A stretch of DNA of 64,000 nt from Paenibacillus woosongensis (GCF_030122845.1 NZ_CP126084.1:1736001-1800000), one strand, 5' to 3'. Counted from the stretch's first letter, positions 1 through 9,182 are shown. Made by a program: numbers and translations. The notes: generated by a model from the letters alone, not told the origin.

Positions 1-461
1 ATGCGGTAAAGGCCCAGCGGGCCGTAGAGCAGGGTGTAGCGACCAAGGCCGTGGAGGATACGATAGAGGCAACGATTTACCTGAGCGGCGTCGGCGCCGA
101 ATCAGGCGGTTTGGCCGCAGCCCATGCAATTCATAACGGCATGACCGCCGTTCCGTCGCTTCATAAGGCGCAGCATGGGGAGAAGGTCACCTTTGGGCTG
201 CTTGCCCAGCTTGTGCTGGAAAATGCTCCAAAGGAGGAGCTGGAGACAGTGATCGGCATCGTGAAAGGGGTCGGCCTTCCTCTAACCTTAAAGGATCTCG
301 GCGTAACCAAATTCGTCGAGGAGGAATGGCGCCAGGTGGCCGAGGCGGCCTGTGCGGAAGGTGATACGATGGGAAATATGCCATTCCCGGTCACCCCGGA
401 TGACGTGTATAATGCCATTGTGGCGGCCAATGCGATCGCAGAAGCGTACCGCGGTGAGTAA
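1..461 (+). CDS. gldA: Glycerol dehydrogenase, C-terminal part
   Basis: Partial gene; the frame is open from the first bases of the window, so the start lies upstream. The visible part carries the AAAHAIHNG segment and a following HGEKVTFG segment. In iron-containing-type polyol dehydrogenases these histidines bind the catalytic zinc. The family oxidises glycerol to dihydroxyacetone with NAD+. About 150 of the usual ~365 residues are visible, all from the helical C-terminal domain. A clear terminator follows at 491-527, so it is not co-transcribed with leuB. The family call is firm; substrate is inferred from family resemblance. Confidence 0.85.
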   Translation, partial: AVKAQRAVEQGVATKAVEDTIEATIYLSGVGAESGGLAAAHAIHNGMTAVPSLHKAQHGEKVTFGLLAQLVLENAPKEELETVIGIVKGVGLPLTLKDLGVTKFVEEEWRQVAEAACAEGDTMGNMPFPVTPDDVYNAIVAANAIAEAYRGE

Positions 462-490
462 TCCTCTGCCATGAAGTCAATGTAATTTTC

Positions 491-527
491 AGGGATGATC
501 CGCTACAGGCGGATATAATCCCTTTTT
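491..527 (+). terminator. Rho-independent terminator after gldA
   Basis: AGGGAT and ATCCGC arms pair with GCGGAT and ATCCCT around a short loop, followed by a TTTTT run. It separates the glycerol dehydrogenase gene from leuB. Confidence 0.8.
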
Positions 528-651
528 GTGTTATAGCTAAAACCTATAGCATTAATAGATTCTATATCTTTGTTTATCCTTACCCGTTATGTTACAACTA
601 GAAGAAGAGTATTGTTCGAAGAGTATAGTGATGAAGAGGGAGTTGTAAGTC

Positions 652-1731
652 ATGACAGAAGTGAAGAAAATTGCGGTTATCGCTGGAGATGGAATCGGCC
701 CTGAGGTTGTAGCTGAAGCAGAAAAAGTCCTCAAGCGTACGGAGGAAGTGTTCGGTTACCGTTTTGAGACGGAGCATGCTTTGTTTGGAGGCATTGCGAT
801 TGATGAGAAAGGCACTCCGCTGCCGCAGGAAACCTTGGAAATTTGTCAGCGTGCCGACGCTGTTCTGCTTGGGGCAGTTGGCGGTCCAAAATGGGACAAC
901 AATCCGAAGGAGCTTCGTCCGGAGACAGGGCTGCTTGGCATCCGCAAAGCGCTGGGATTGTTCTCGAACCTTCGTCCGGCAGTTGTGTTCGATTGCCTGA
1001 AGGATGCTTCCACACTGAAACCGGAAGTGCTTGAAGGAACCGATTTGATGGTTGTTCGCGAACTGACAGGCGGTATTTATTTCGGTGAGAAATTCCGCCG
1101 CGAAACCGAGAACGGGCAGGAAGCCGTGGACACTTGCGCATACAATGTAAACGAAGTGGAGCGCATCGTGCGCCAGGCGTTCGAGATTGCCCAGAAACGC
1201 CGCAAGAAACTGGCTTCTGTCGATAAGGCCAACGTTCTGGAGACTTCACGCCTATGGCGCGAAGTCGTCAACCGGGTTGCTCCCGAATATCCGGATGTTG
1301 AACTGGAACATGTGCTTGTAGACAATTGTGCGATGCAGCTGCTGCGCCGTCCAGCCAGCTTCGACGTTATCGTCACGGAGAACATGTTCGGCGATATTCT
1401 TAGCGATGAAGCAGCGATGCTGACCGGTTCGATCGGTATGCTCTCGTCCGCATCCCTAGGGGAAGGCAGCTTCGGTCTGTATGAGCCTGTGCACGGTTCT
1501 GCGCCTGACATTGCCGGACAGAACCTGGCGAACCCGATCGCGACGATTTTGTCCGTCGCTCTGATGTTCCGTCTGACCTTTGGTTACGCCGATGCCGCAG
1601 ATGCTATCGAGGCAGCGGTAGCCGAGGTATTGGACGCGGGTCACCGTACCGGGGATATTGCGGTCGACAAGAGCAAAGCCATCGGCACGAAAGAAATGGG
1701 AGACCTGATTGTAGCGGCTATCCGCAAATAG
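652..1731 (+). CDS. leuB: 3-isopropylmalate dehydrogenase
   Basis: Third enzyme of leucine biosynthesis: NAD-dependent oxidative decarboxylation of 3-isopropylmalate to 2-oxoisocaproate. The 359 residues match the usual length. The N-terminus [13 protein letters not shown], the central substrate-binding region, the metal-binding segment [13 protein letters not shown] and the nucleotide segment [12 protein letters not shown] are all present and intact. The ATG at 652 follows a GAGGGAG ribosome binding site. It stands alone between terminators here; leuCD are not in the window, so it may be the last gene of a dispersed pathway or have its own promoter in the A/T-rich 530-640 region. Confidence 0.96.
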   Translation: MTEVKKIAVIAGDGIGPEVVAEAEKVLKRTEEVFGYRFETEHALFGGIAIDEKGTPLPQETLEICQRADAVLLGAVGGPKWDNNPKELRPETGLLGIRKALGLFSNLRPAVVFDCLKDASTLKPEVLEGTDLMVVRELTGGIYFGEKFRRETENGQEAVDTCAYNVNEVERIVRQAFEIAQKRRKKLASVDKANVLETSRLWREVVNRVAPEYPDVELEHVLVDNCAMQLLRRPASFDVIVTENMFGDILSDEAAMLTGSIGMLSSASLGEGSFGLYEPVHGSAPDIAGQNLANPIATILSVALMFRLTFGYADAADAIEAAVAEVLDAGHRTGDIAVDKSKAIGTKEMGDLIVAAIRK

Positions 1732-1822
1732 AGTTCTAAGTTTATAACCGGAGGCCGCTGGCATCCGAAGTGGACTGGAACGAAGCGATAATAACTTGAG
1801 CTTTTGAACGGAATAATGATGT

Positions 1823-1863
1823 CCCCTGTCTGGCTGTTTGACCAGAGGCAGGGGGCTTTTTTT
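1823..1863 (+). terminator. Terminator after leuB
   Basis: CCCCTGTCTGG pairs with CCAGAGGCAGGGG around a short loop and is followed by a run of seven T. It lies about 90 bases after the leuB stop. Confidence 0.85.
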
Positions 1864-2012
1864 CCCTCATATATAGTAGAGAAATTTAGTTCTTTAAGCT
1901 CAAAAATCGCAAAAAGAGTGTATAATTACAAGGATTCGAAGGAATCTAAAGCAGCGGTCACGAATAAATTAAAGGAAATACCGAAGTCTAAATCGGGAAA
2001 GGGTGATGGGGA

Positions 2013-2420
2013 ATGAGTTTTTGCTGTGGAGCCAGCATGGTCGGGACTAAGGGGACGTTGAAGCATTATCGTACACAGGTTCATAATGTTCCCCTGCTGC
2101 TTTGTCCGGTATGCCATCGGGTGGAAGTTCATTATAAAGTAGAGCATGAATATGAGATACTGGCGGAATATGCGCATGGCGACGGCGTTTCGGAAATCGA
2201 CTTCGGGGATTTTATTATGGAGGACGAGGAGACGATTTTTGGCAATTGCGTCAACGTAGAGGATGAGGATCCTCTGGATATCGTGCAGAGCCAGATTGAT
2301 ATGGCGCTGGATCTGCTTGCGGTCGCCAAAGGCATTCAGGACGCGAAATGGGAAAGCGAGTTGAAGAAGCGTCTCGCCGTCATGAGCCGCCGTAAAGCAC
2401 GGCTCCATTACAATAAATAG
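2013..2420 (+). CDS. Small cysteine-rich (zinc-ribbon-like) protein
   Basis: A 135-residue acidic protein. Cysteines at residues 4-5 and a CPVC pair near residue 32 resemble the zinc ribbon at the N-terminus of YgiT/MqsA-like proteins, but no DNA-binding domain follows. The rest is acidic then basic and probably helical. The ATG follows a GGTGATGGGGA region that can serve as ribosome binding site. A TATAAT hexamer sits upstream at 1921 without a convincing -35. A terminator follows. Function unknown; it looks like a conserved Bacillales housekeeping protein rather than mobile DNA. Confidence 0.75.
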   Translation: MSFCCGASMVGTKGTLKHYRTQVHNVPLLLCPVCHRVEVHYKVEHEYEILAEYAHGDGVSEIDFGDFIMEDEETIFGNCVNVEDEDPLDIVQSQIDMALDLLAVAKGIQDAKWESELKKRLAVMSRRKARLHYNK

Positions 2421-2430
2421 GACGTTAGTA

Positions 2431-2465
2431 TGAAGTGGCCCCAAGCGGGCTGCTTCATTTTTTTA
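2431..2465 (+). terminator. Terminator after the zinc-ribbon gene
   Basis: TGAAGTGGCCC pairs (with G-U wobbles) with GGGCTGCTTCA and is followed by seven T. Confidence 0.8.
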
Positions 2466-2492
2466 TCCATCTTTTTTCGACAGTATCTCTGA

Positions 2493-2522
2493 TTGACGTT
2501 AAATAAAAATGTTTACTATGAT
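2493..2522 (+). promoter_or_regulatory. Sigma-A-type promoter for the histidine kinase
   Basis: TTGACG at 2493-2498 and TATGAT at 2517-2522, separated by 18 bases, lie about 190 bases before the kinase start. Confidence 0.5.
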
Positions 2523-2709
2523 AAGAGTGATTAAAGTTCTCTATTTTAGGGTAATAACATTTGATATTTGTCTGATTATAAATAGGAGAATCTAATCGGT
2601 CCTTTGTCTTAAGGAGCCCGAAGTTTGAAATGGTAAGGTTGCAGCTTGGAGTAGGGTTGAATGTTGTCGGATTGGCAGGGATACCATTATGGGAAAAGGG
2701 GGAATCAAC

Positions 2710-3831
2710 TTGTTAAGTGAGTTCCAGGAAACTTTGCTGCAGTCTGTCAAGGCATTTCAATCGACGCAGCTTGTCAAGAACAAGTATGAGAATGTCCTAG
2801 AAAATCTCGATAGTGGAATTATACTGTTTGATAGCGAAGGCGTATTAACTTTTATTAATGTACAAATGGCCAAGCTTATGGAGATGCCACGCCAGTCGCT
2901 GATCGGCTGCAACTTGCTGCAAATGCTGCGTCACCCTCACCTTAGTCGCTTCAAGAAGCGAAAAATATTGCGAATATACAGAGAAGCTATTTTTCACCGC
3001 AAAAAATATCATGAGCTCATTGACGAATACGGTCGTCATTGGCTGATCACGATTACTTACGGGGATCAGATGGATGGAGATTATTTGCTCAGCGTAAAGG
3101 ATGTATCGGATTACAAGCAGATCGAGCAGACGGCTTACCAGAACGACAAGCTCGCTATGCTCGGTAAAATCTCCGCGGCGATCGCCCATGAAATTCGCAA
3201 TCCCTTGACCGCAATCCGTGGATTCATCCAGCTATTACGCCCGCATTTGATTCAGCTTGGCCGCGATGAGTATGCGCGAATCATTCTGACAGAAATCGAT
3301 CGGGCCAATGACATTATCCATGAATTTCTGAACTCTTCCAAACCGTCTGCTCCCCAAAAAAGCGTCATCAGCGTTTCTTCTTTGCTGAAGGAAGTTGTTC
3401 TGCTGACAGAGAGCGAGGCACTGATGAAAGGGTGCGAAATCCATTTACAGGTCATGGATGGAGAAATGTACGTATCTATTGACGTTAAGCAGATCAAGCA
3501 GGTTCTGCTCAACATCATCAAGAATGCGATGGATGCGATTGAGGAAGTAAGCGATGCAGAGTATACCGGAACTATACATTTAGATGCGAAGCTGGTAGAT
3601 AAGTACGTCCATATTTCAATACAGGATAATGGGAATGGCATGGATAAGGGGTTATTAAGTCGATTGTTCGACCCGTTCTTTACGACGAAAGAGAAGGGAA
3701 CCGGCCTCGGGTTATCCGTCAGCTACCGGATCATCAGAAATCATAAAGGCAATATTTCTGTCGATAGTATGAAAGGGATTGGGACTGTTTTTGTGATAGC
3801 GCTTCCAATCGTGTCAAGTAAAGTCATTTAA
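2710..3831 (+). CDS. PAS-domain sensor histidine kinase (sporulation-kinase type)
   Basis: Soluble sensor kinase of about 373 residues. A short helical N-terminus is followed by a PAS domain (about residues 30-125), a HisKA dimerisation domain with the phospho-acceptor histidine in HEIRNPLTA near residue 160, and an HATPase domain with N box (NIIKNAMDAI), G1 box (DNGNGM), F box (LFDPFFTT) and G2 box (GTGLGLS). All catalytic motifs are intact. No partner response regulator is adjacent, as is typical of the Kin kinases that feed the Spo0F/Spo0A phosphorelay. An ATG at 2689 opens the frame, but the strongest ribosome binding site (AAAAGGGGG) sits 7-8 bases before the TTG at 2710, so that start is preferred. 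No membrane segment. Confidence 0.85.
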   Translation: MLSEFQETLLQSVKAFQSTQLVKNKYENVLENLDSGIILFDSEGVLTFINVQMAKLMEMPRQSLIGCNLLQMLRHPHLSRFKKRKILRIYREAIFHRKKYHELIDEYGRHWLITITYGDQMDGDYLLSVKDVSDYKQIEQTAYQNDKLAMLGKISAAIAHEIRNPLTAIRGFIQLLRPHLIQLGRDEYARIILTEIDRANDIIHEFLNSSKPSAPQKSVISVSSLLKEVVLLTESEALMKGCEIHLQVMDGEMYVSIDVKQIKQVLLNIIKNAMDAIEEVSDAEYTGTIHLDAKLVDKYVHISIQDNGNGMDKGLLSRLFDPFFTTKEKGTGLGLSVSYRIIRNHKGNISVDSMKGIGTVFVIALPIVSSKVI

Positions 3832-3833
3832 CC

Positions 3834-3871
3834 TTCAGGAGAACTGTGTTAAGTATCGCGGCTCTCCTGAA
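3834..3871 (+). other. Long-loop inverted repeat after the kinase gene
   Basis: TTCAGGAGA and TCTCCTGAA form a perfect 9-bp stem with a loop of about 20 bases and no T run. Role unknown. The rest of the 334-base gap to the next gene holds one probable terminator and no gene I can support. Confidence 0.5.
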
Positions 3872-3957
3872 CATAACCGAATATTAGTTAGAGCTGGAGG
3901 AAGGTGCTGAGGCATTATTGCAGCCTGCTGGACGGACGGGAGTTTTTCTGGGAGCAG

Positions 3958-3986
3958 GAGGCGCAGGCGCCTTTTTTGCTTTTTTA
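3958..3986 (+). terminator. Probable terminator in the 3832-4165 gap
   Basis: A short G+C-rich AGGCG/CGCCT stem around CAGG, followed by TTTTTTGCTTTTTT. Confidence 0.6.
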
Positions 3987-4165
3987 ATACCTAATATTAG
4001 GATGAAGATAATGATGCCAATCATGGAAGTAAATCAGTCCCGGTTACCCCGTACCAGTTGCTAACATATTCATAAGAAGAGGTTAGCTTACAATAATTAC
4101 TTTACTTTTTGAATTCTATTAAAGTAAGATGGATAGTAAAACATACGACGAAGGGAATCGGTAAC

Positions 4166-5125
4166 ATGAAAGTGAATCAGAGCAAGATTGTAGATTGCAC
4201 CATTCGCGACGGCGGATTAGTCAACAACTGGGATTTCAGTGTGGAGTTTGTGCAGAAGCTGTATGCCGGACTTAATGAAGCTGGCGTTGATTATATGGAA
4301 ATCGGATATAAAAACTCTCCGAAGCTGTTGAAGGGTGCCGATGATGCAGGTCCTTGGCGCTTCCTAGACGATGAATTTTTGCGTACAGTAATCCCACAAA
4401 AGGGTCATACTAAGCTTTCCGCGCTTGTAGATATTGGCCGCGTTGACGAGAATGATATTTTGCCGCGCAGCGAGAGCCTTCTCGACCTCATTCGCGTGGC
4501 TTGCTATGTTAAGGACGTAGATAAAGCTTTGCAGCTTGTCCAAGTATTCCATGACCGCGGATATGAGACGACGATTAATATCATGGCGCTGTCCAATGTG
4601 ATGGAGCACGAGCTGCTCGAAGCGTTCGAAATGATCAAGGAGAGCGTCGTAGACGTAGTTTACATTGTAGACTCCTACGGCAGCCTGGATTACAAAGATA
4701 TGGAGCACTTGGTGAATAAATTTAAGACGCATTTGCCGAATAAACGGCTTGGGGTCCATACGCATAACAATATGCAGCTAGCATTCTCTAATACGCTGGT
4801 CGCTGCAGACCTGGGGGTTGAGCTGCTGGATGCTTCAGTATACGGCATGGGCCGCGCGGCGGGCAACTGCCCTACGGAGCTGCTCGTTACTCATTTGAAA
4901 AATACAAAATACAATCTTCGCCCTGTACTTGGGGTATTGGAAGAACTGATGATTCCGCTTCGCGAGAAGGAAGAATGGGGTTACCTTATCCCTTACATGA
5001 TTACGGGAACTCTGGATGAGCATCCGCGTTCGGCCATGGCTTTGCGCGCTTCGGCTGATAAGGACAAAGCGGTAGAATTCTACGATAAGCTGACGACGCC
5101 TGAAGTGAGCTTTGAAAAAAAATAA
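4166..5125 (+). CDS. DRE-TIM-type aldolase / pyruvate-aldolase-like enzyme
   Basis: TIM-barrel enzyme of the HMGL-like DRE-TIM metallolyase superfamily. It has the N-terminal metal motif as DCTIRDGG (in place of the usual D-x-T-LRDG), a VDSYGSL segment, and the metal-binding HTHNN pair near the end of the barrel. Superfamily members perform aldol-type cleavage or condensation with pyruvate or acetyl-CoA; 4-hydroxy-2-oxovalerate aldolase and homocitrate synthase are the nearest styles. At about 319 residues it is shorter than homocitrate or isopropylmalate synthase and lacks their C-terminal regulatory domain. The frame opens earlier (4109), but the ATG at 4166 follows GAAGGGAA and puts the barrel at the N-terminus. 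Substrate unknown; it stands alone between terminators. Confidence 0.8.
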   Translation: MKVNQSKIVDCTIRDGGLVNNWDFSVEFVQKLYAGLNEAGVDYMEIGYKNSPKLLKGADDAGPWRFLDDEFLRTVIPQKGHTKLSALVDIGRVDENDILPRSESLLDLIRVACYVKDVDKALQLVQVFHDRGYETTINIMALSNVMEHELLEAFEMIKESVVDVVYIVDSYGSLDYKDMEHLVNKFKTHLPNKRLGVHTHNNMQLAFSNTLVAADLGVELLDASVYGMGRAAGNCPTELLVTHLKNTKYNLRPVLGVLEELMIPLREKEEWGYLIPYMITGTLDEHPRSAMALRASADKDKAVEFYDKLTTPEVSFEKK

Positions 5126-5135
5126 TGTAACTTTA

Positions 5136-5171
5136 GCGTCATGGTGAAACAAACCATGGCGCTTTTTTTTT
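5136..5171 (+). terminator. Terminator after the aldolase gene
   Basis: GCGTCATGGT pairs with ACCATGGCGC around GAAACAA and is followed by nine T. Confidence 0.9.
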
Positions 5172-5302
5172 GCTAAAGAAGCAGGAAAATAAACGAAAAA
5201 TGTTGAAATATTAATAGCTGCAAACCATCGGGATAATACCTAGTTTCGTTAAACGCAACATGACTGGGCACCGCATTTTACCATTTCCGGGGGTTGAATA
5301 TT

Positions 5303-7423
5303 ATGGAAATCAGGAAAGAAGAGAAGTCTACGATCATTCAGGGCTCGCTCGGTTTGCTGGCGATGCTGGGTGTTGTTTATCTTTCAACAGCCATTGATAC
5401 TCCCGTTATCTCTGCTTCGGCCCGTCTGGCGATGTATTTGCTCGCTGGGCTGATGTATGGATCGGTGGCCTTCGCAGTCTTTGCGCAGGGCTGGATGCTA
5501 TTTACGGACAAACTGTCCAGGCAGCGTCTTTACTCTGCCGTGTTGTTTTTCATCGTCGGTACATTGGATGTGCTTCATATCGCCACTTTCGTCGGCGTTT
5601 CTTTGTTTGGTTTTATGCCTGGATATACGGTCTCCGCGTGGTTCATGTTATTGTCCCATTTGCTCGGGGCGTTAGGGATGCTGTTTATTTTCAGTGTGCC
5701 GGACAAGCAGGTGTCCATGCGCCATAAAGCGGCTGCTTTTTCAGGAGCGTCAGTTTTACTGCTAGTAGGCATCGTACTGCTGTACAAATACCAGTTTCAG
5801 CTTCCCCAGCTTCTTGGGAATCAGGCTCCCGGGACAACGAAGCAGGCGGTCTGGATTGTCGTGCCCTTTCTGTATACGCTCGGAATATTCGCGATATTGT
5901 ACCGGTACCGGAAGGAGCGTCCGCCAGCGGCATTAACAGTCGTCTGTGCGCTTTTATTTATGATGATCGGGCATATATTACTGACGGCAGCGGAGCCCTT
6001 CGATATTGGAATTGCCCATGTTGCCGGGGAATGGTTTACGGCTATTTCCTATTATTACGTGCTAAAAGGGGTCTACCGCCTAACGATTGAGGAGCCGTTT
6101 CGCGGCCAACAGCTTGCGGAGGCTCAAATGATGCATATGGCCTATCACGATGATTTGACGAATCTGCCTAATCTTCGACGGCTGAAGGAACGTCTGGCCG
6201 GCCATCTGGTGCCAGAAGGCAGGACGGGGCTTTACACAGGAGTGGCCGTCCTGAACATCAATCGCTTCAAGGCGATTAATGATGCTTTTGGATATCGAGC
6301 GGGCGACAAGCTGCTAACCGATTTGGGAGCGCGGGTGAGCCGGCGTTGTTTACCAGAGGAGGGCGTCTACCGTTTGGGAGAAGACGAATTTGCGGTCACG
6401 ATCCCGGAATATTCGGATCCGCGGGCGATCGAGATCAGGGCATTGCAGCTGCTTAAATCGATTCACCCGGCGGTAACAATTGAAAATACCGAGTATCATA
6501 TTTCCCTGAGCATGGGGCTCTCCATATATCCCCTTGACGGCCAAAACGTAGAGCAAATCATTCAAAATGCCGATATGGCTGTACATAATGGGAAGGAACA
6601 GGGACTGGAATTCGTCCGCTATACGGCTGCGATCAAGAATCAGACCCAATCCCGAATAGAGCTGGAGAACGATATGCGGAAAGGCTTGGAGCGGGAGGAA
6701 TTTTTCCTGGAATTTCAGCCTCAGGTCAGCCTCGACAGCGGCCGGGTGGTTGGCATGGAGGCTCTGGTGCGCTGGAACCATCCACGCCGGGGAGTGCTTT
6801 CGCCGGGCGAGTTCATTCCGGTCGCTGAAGACAGCGGACTGATCGTTCCACTGGGGGAATGGGTGCTGCGTACCGCTTGCAGCTATAATAAGAGGTGGCA
6901 GGACGATGGTTATACCCCGATATGCGTGTCCGTCAACTTATCCATGCGGCAATTCCGCCAGCACAATTTGGCCGATAAAGTCGATTGCATTTTGCAGGAG
7001 GTCGGTCTGGAAGCAAAATATTTGGAGCTGGAGGTGACGGAAAGCATGACATTTGACATCGACACGGCTTTTGAGCAGCTTCAGAGGCTGAAGCGGCTAG
7101 GTGTTCACATTAGCATCGACGATTTCGGCACGGGATACAGCTCTCTTTACTATTTGAAGACGCTGCCGATCGATCGTCTCAAAATCGATCGTTCCTTCGT
7201 CAAGGAGGTTATGATGGACGGAAGCGGAGCGGCTATCGTCTCCACCATTACGATGATGGCGCATCATCTGCAGCTGAAAGTCACAGCTGAAGGGGTCGAG
7301 AACGAGGAGCAGCTTGAATTTCTCAAGCTTCAGAATTGCCATGAGGGGCAAGGTTATTTGTTCAGCAAGCCGGTGCCAGCAGGGTTGTTTGAGCGCCGTT
7401 TTCTCACCCGTATTGCCGGATAG
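5303..7423 (+). CDS. Membrane-bound GGDEF/EAL cyclic-di-GMP protein
   Basis: About 706 residues. Residues 1-260 hold seven or eight hydrophobic segments forming an integral membrane sensor of the MASE type. A diguanylate cyclase domain follows (starts DDLTNLPN; signature near residue 358), then an EAL phosphodiesterase domain. The cyclase signature reads GEDEF rather than GGDEF, so synthesis activity is uncertain. The EAL domain looks complete: MEALVRW, NHP, the DDFGTGYSSL loop, IDRSFV and AEGVE are present. Net activity is therefore probably hydrolysis of c-di-GMP, with the GEDEF domain regulatory. The frame opens at a TTG (5294), but GGGGG directly before it fits the ATG at 5303 by spacing. 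Confidence 0.88.
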   Translation: MEIRKEEKSTIIQGSLGLLAMLGVVYLSTAIDTPVISASARLAMYLLAGLMYGSVAFAVFAQGWMLFTDKLSRQRLYSAVLFFIVGTLDVLHIATFVGVSLFGFMPGYTVSAWFMLLSHLLGALGMLFIFSVPDKQVSMRHKAAAFSGASVLLLVGIVLLYKYQFQLPQLLGNQAPGTTKQAVWIVVPFLYTLGIFAILYRYRKERPPAALTVVCALLFMMIGHILLTAAEPFDIGIAHVAGEWFTAISYYYVLKGVYRLTIEEPFRGQQLAEAQMMHMAYHDDLTNLPNLRRLKERLAGHLVPEGRTGLYTGVAVLNINRFKAINDAFGYRAGDKLLTDLGARVSRRCLPEEGVYRLGEDEFAVTIPEYSDPRAIEIRALQLLKSIHPAVTIENTEYHISLSMGLSIYPLDGQNVEQIIQNADMAVHNGKEQGLEFVRYTAAIKNQTQSRIELENDMRKGLEREEFFLEFQPQVSLDSGRVVGMEALVRWNHPRRGVLSPGEFIPVAEDSGLIVPLGEWVLRTACSYNKRWQDDGYTPICVSVNLSMRQFRQHNLADKVDCILQEVGLEAKYLELEVTESMTFDIDTAFEQLQRLKRLGVHISIDDFGTGYSSLYYLKTLPIDRLKIDRSFVKEVMMDGSGAAIVSTITMMAHHLQLKVTAEGVENEEQLEFLKLQNCHEGQGYLFSKPVPAGLFERRFLTRIAG

Positions 7424-7487
7424 GGCAATCTTCATTGTTATAACAAAGTTGCGCAGGGTGCGCGGACCAATTGTAATAAATTAGCTG

Positions 7488-7516
7488 TTGCATTGATGGA
7501 ACAGAAGTGGTATATT
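7488..7516 (+). promoter_or_regulatory. Promoter of the tRNA-Pro/tRNA-Gly unit
   Basis: TTGCAT at 7488-7493 and TATATT at 7511-7516 with a 17-base spacer, about 40 bases before tRNA-Pro. Confidence 0.7.
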
Positions 7517-7555
7517 TATTTTTGTCTTCACGAGCAGCTTGCTCGATTGAAGCCT

Positions 7556-7632
7556 CGGGACGTAGCTCAGCTTGGTAGAGCACCTGGTTTGGGACCAGGG
7601 GGTCGCATGTTCAAATCGTGTCGTCCCGACCA
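7556..7632 (+). tRNA. tRNA-Pro (anticodon TGG)
   Basis: The acceptor stem CGGGACG pairs with CGTCCCG; discriminator A and an encoded CCA follow. The anticodon arm is CCTGG-TTTGGGA-CCAGG, giving TGG. The T arm and D arm are regular. This is the host copy; the prophage carries a second tRNA-Pro(TGG) at 26103. Confidence 0.96.
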
Positions 7633-7701
7633 TAATATAGTTGCCCTTGCAGAAGTAATCAGTTTTTACTGAAGCTTATCTTCACTTTTGTGGGCAGAGT
7701 T

Positions 7702-7772
7702 GCGGGTGTAGTTCAATGGTAGAACTCCAGCCTTCCAAGCTGGTAGCGTGGGTTCGATTCCCATCACCCGCT
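7702..7772 (+). tRNA. tRNA-Gly (anticodon TCC), prophage attachment gene
   Basis: The acceptor stem GCGGGTG pairs with CACCCGC, discriminator T. The anticodon arm is CCAGC-CTTCCAA-GCTGG, giving TCC. No CCA is encoded: the bases after the discriminator are TAG. The last 46 bases (7727-7772) are the attL core shared exactly with attR. At attR the same sequence is followed by CCA, so the unoccupied chromosome probably encoded CCA and the phage-derived 3' end removed it. Confidence 0.95.
7727..7772 (+). repeat. attL core (46-bp direct repeat, copy 1)
   Basis: Perfect 46-bp match to 50264-50309, starting CCAGCCTTCC and ending CACCCGCT. It covers the anticodon arm to the 3' end of tRNA-Gly. The integrase gene starts its reading away from this site about 1.3 kb inward, the usual arrangement for tRNA-integrating phages. 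Confidence 0.95.
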
Positions 7773-7791
7773 TAGTCATGTTTTCACCCTG

Positions 7792-7817
7792 AAACCCTTG
7801 CGCCACAAGGGTTTTTC
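7792..7817 (+). terminator. Terminator after tRNA-Gly (phage-derived)
   Basis: AAACCCTTG and CAAGGGTTT pair around CGCCA, followed by a T-rich run. It lies inside attL, so the phage supplies the terminator of the host tRNA unit after integration. Confidence 0.75.
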
Positions 7818-7868
7818 TTTTGCGCATTTTTCGACAAACGGCTGACGACTTTCGGCTTATGGGGCAAT

Positions 7869-9107
7869 TCATGGGGCAATTTTGAGCCTTTTAGGATTAA
7901 GGTCTTCAAGTTGATCCGCAGCAGCCCGGTTAATCTTTTCTAGCTTGTGGGTATAGATGTTAGCCGTTGTATCTAGTTTGGTGTGCCGCAATCTCTCCTG
8001 GATCGTTTTAAGGTCAGTTCCTGATTCGCGCAACAGCATCCCCGCGGTGTGTCTTAGCCCGTGCAGTTTGACATGGGGAAGTCCGTTCTTTTTAAGGAAC
8101 CGGCCCCAGGTCAGCGTCGGAGTGGTTGGATAATACATGACACCATTACCTCCATGAAATACATATTCCTTATTGCCGCCTTGCCAGTTCTTGGCGTTAA
8201 ATCTTTCCTTAAGCCATTCCTTCCGATATCTCCTTAGCTCGTCCATGTACCATTTTGGCATGGCGACCCAGCCCTCAGATTCTTCCGTTTTTACTTCGCC
8301 TTCTATCTTATTTCCCTCTTCGTCTAATGTAATCTGTTTCTCGATCCAGATTGCACATCGATCATAATCTAAATCAGGCCACTCTACGGCCAAGAATTCA
8401 CCCCGTCTGAAGCCCCCAAGCATTACCCCGGTAAAATATAGCCTCCACCCGTTAGGAAGCGCGTAGAGGGCAACCAGGAGCTTCTCAACCTCTGCTCGGT
8501 TATACGCCTGCTTCTTGGAGCGCATTTCCTTCTTCTCTTTTTTGCTTTGACTTGGACGTTTGACGCCATCCATGGGGTTCTCTTTGATTACTTTCCACTC
8601 TTTTGCATTTTCAAAAATCGAGCTTGCCGCTTTGTAGATGTTCAGTTTCGAATTTGTAGCAAGGGGCTTGCCGCTTTTCAGGTTCTTCAGATCGGCGAAC
8701 CATTCAGCTAGCTCGAGCGTTGTGATCTCATCGATCCAGCGGTCACCGAACTCGGGTATTAGCCTGGATTCAATAATACTCATGGTGTTTAAAATCGTTT
8801 TGCCACCCATGTTAGGGCCGGCATAGACTTTTTTCCAGGTCGGGATGAAATCAGCAAAGGTTACCTTGCGTTTGCTTTTACTCTTACTTCTGTTTTTCCC
8901 TTTGTTCTTGTACTCTCCGGATTTTACAAGCTCGCTCCAATCCTCTTCCTGGACGGCCAACCAAGCAGCTCTCTTCTTTTCGGATTTGGATCGCGCAATC
9001 TCTTCTGGCATTTCTACAGTAATAGATCGCTTCGGCATTTTTGCCAGTGCGGGATCCCGTTCTACGATCTTGTATTTATTGCCTCCTAGATGTTCACTCC
9101 AAGCCAT
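7869..9107 (-). CDS. int: Phage integrase (tyrosine recombinase)
   Basis: A 412-residue site-specific recombinase. A basic N-terminal arm-type region is followed by a SAM-like core-binding domain (about 85-185) and a C-terminal catalytic domain. Catalytic residues are visible: first Arg in GFRRGE (near 232), the HGLRH box (near 350), a following His in LRHTKLD, and the nucleophile Tyr in NIYTH (near 388). Located next to attL and transcribed toward it. It should integrate the phage into tRNA-Gly and, with an excisionase, excise it. A candidate excisionase-like HTH protein is at 11096. Confidence 0.96.
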   Translation of the reverse strand: MAWSEHLGGNKYKIVERDPALAKMPKRSITVEMPEEIARSKSEKKRAAWLAVQEEDWSELVKSGEYKNKGKNRSKSKSKRKVTFADFIPTWKKVYAGPNMGGKTILNTMSIIESRLIPEFGDRWIDEITTLELAEWFADLKNLKSGKPLATNSKLNIYKAASSIFENAKEWKVIKENPMDGVKRPSQSKKEKKEMRSKKQAYNRAEVEKLLVALYALPNGWRLYFTGVMLGGFRRGEFLAVEWPDLDYDRCAIWIEKQITLDEEGNKIEGEVKTEESEGWVAMPKWYMDELRRYRKEWLKERFNAKNWQGGNKEYVFHGGNGVMYYPTTPTLTWGRFLKKNGLPHVKLHGLRHTAGMLLRESGTDLKTIQERLRHTKLDTTANIYTHKLEKINRAAADQLEDLNPKRLKIAP

Positions 9108-9182
9108 TTTGTAACATCACTCCAAACGTATGTTCTATTTTTGGGTATATTTAAACAGCCCTTAGGCTGGAAAGCGCATAGG

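Noticed and set aside
1804-2016. A 70-codon frame before the zinc-ribbon gene
   Set aside because: Begins inside the leuB terminator, has no ribosome binding site and no protein-like composition; the region looks like a leader or promoter for the next gene.
7666-7872. A minus-strand frame across tRNA-Gly and attL
   Set aside because: Reads through the tRNA in antisense (the motif GIEPTLPAWKAG comes from the tRNA sequence); a known type of false gene.
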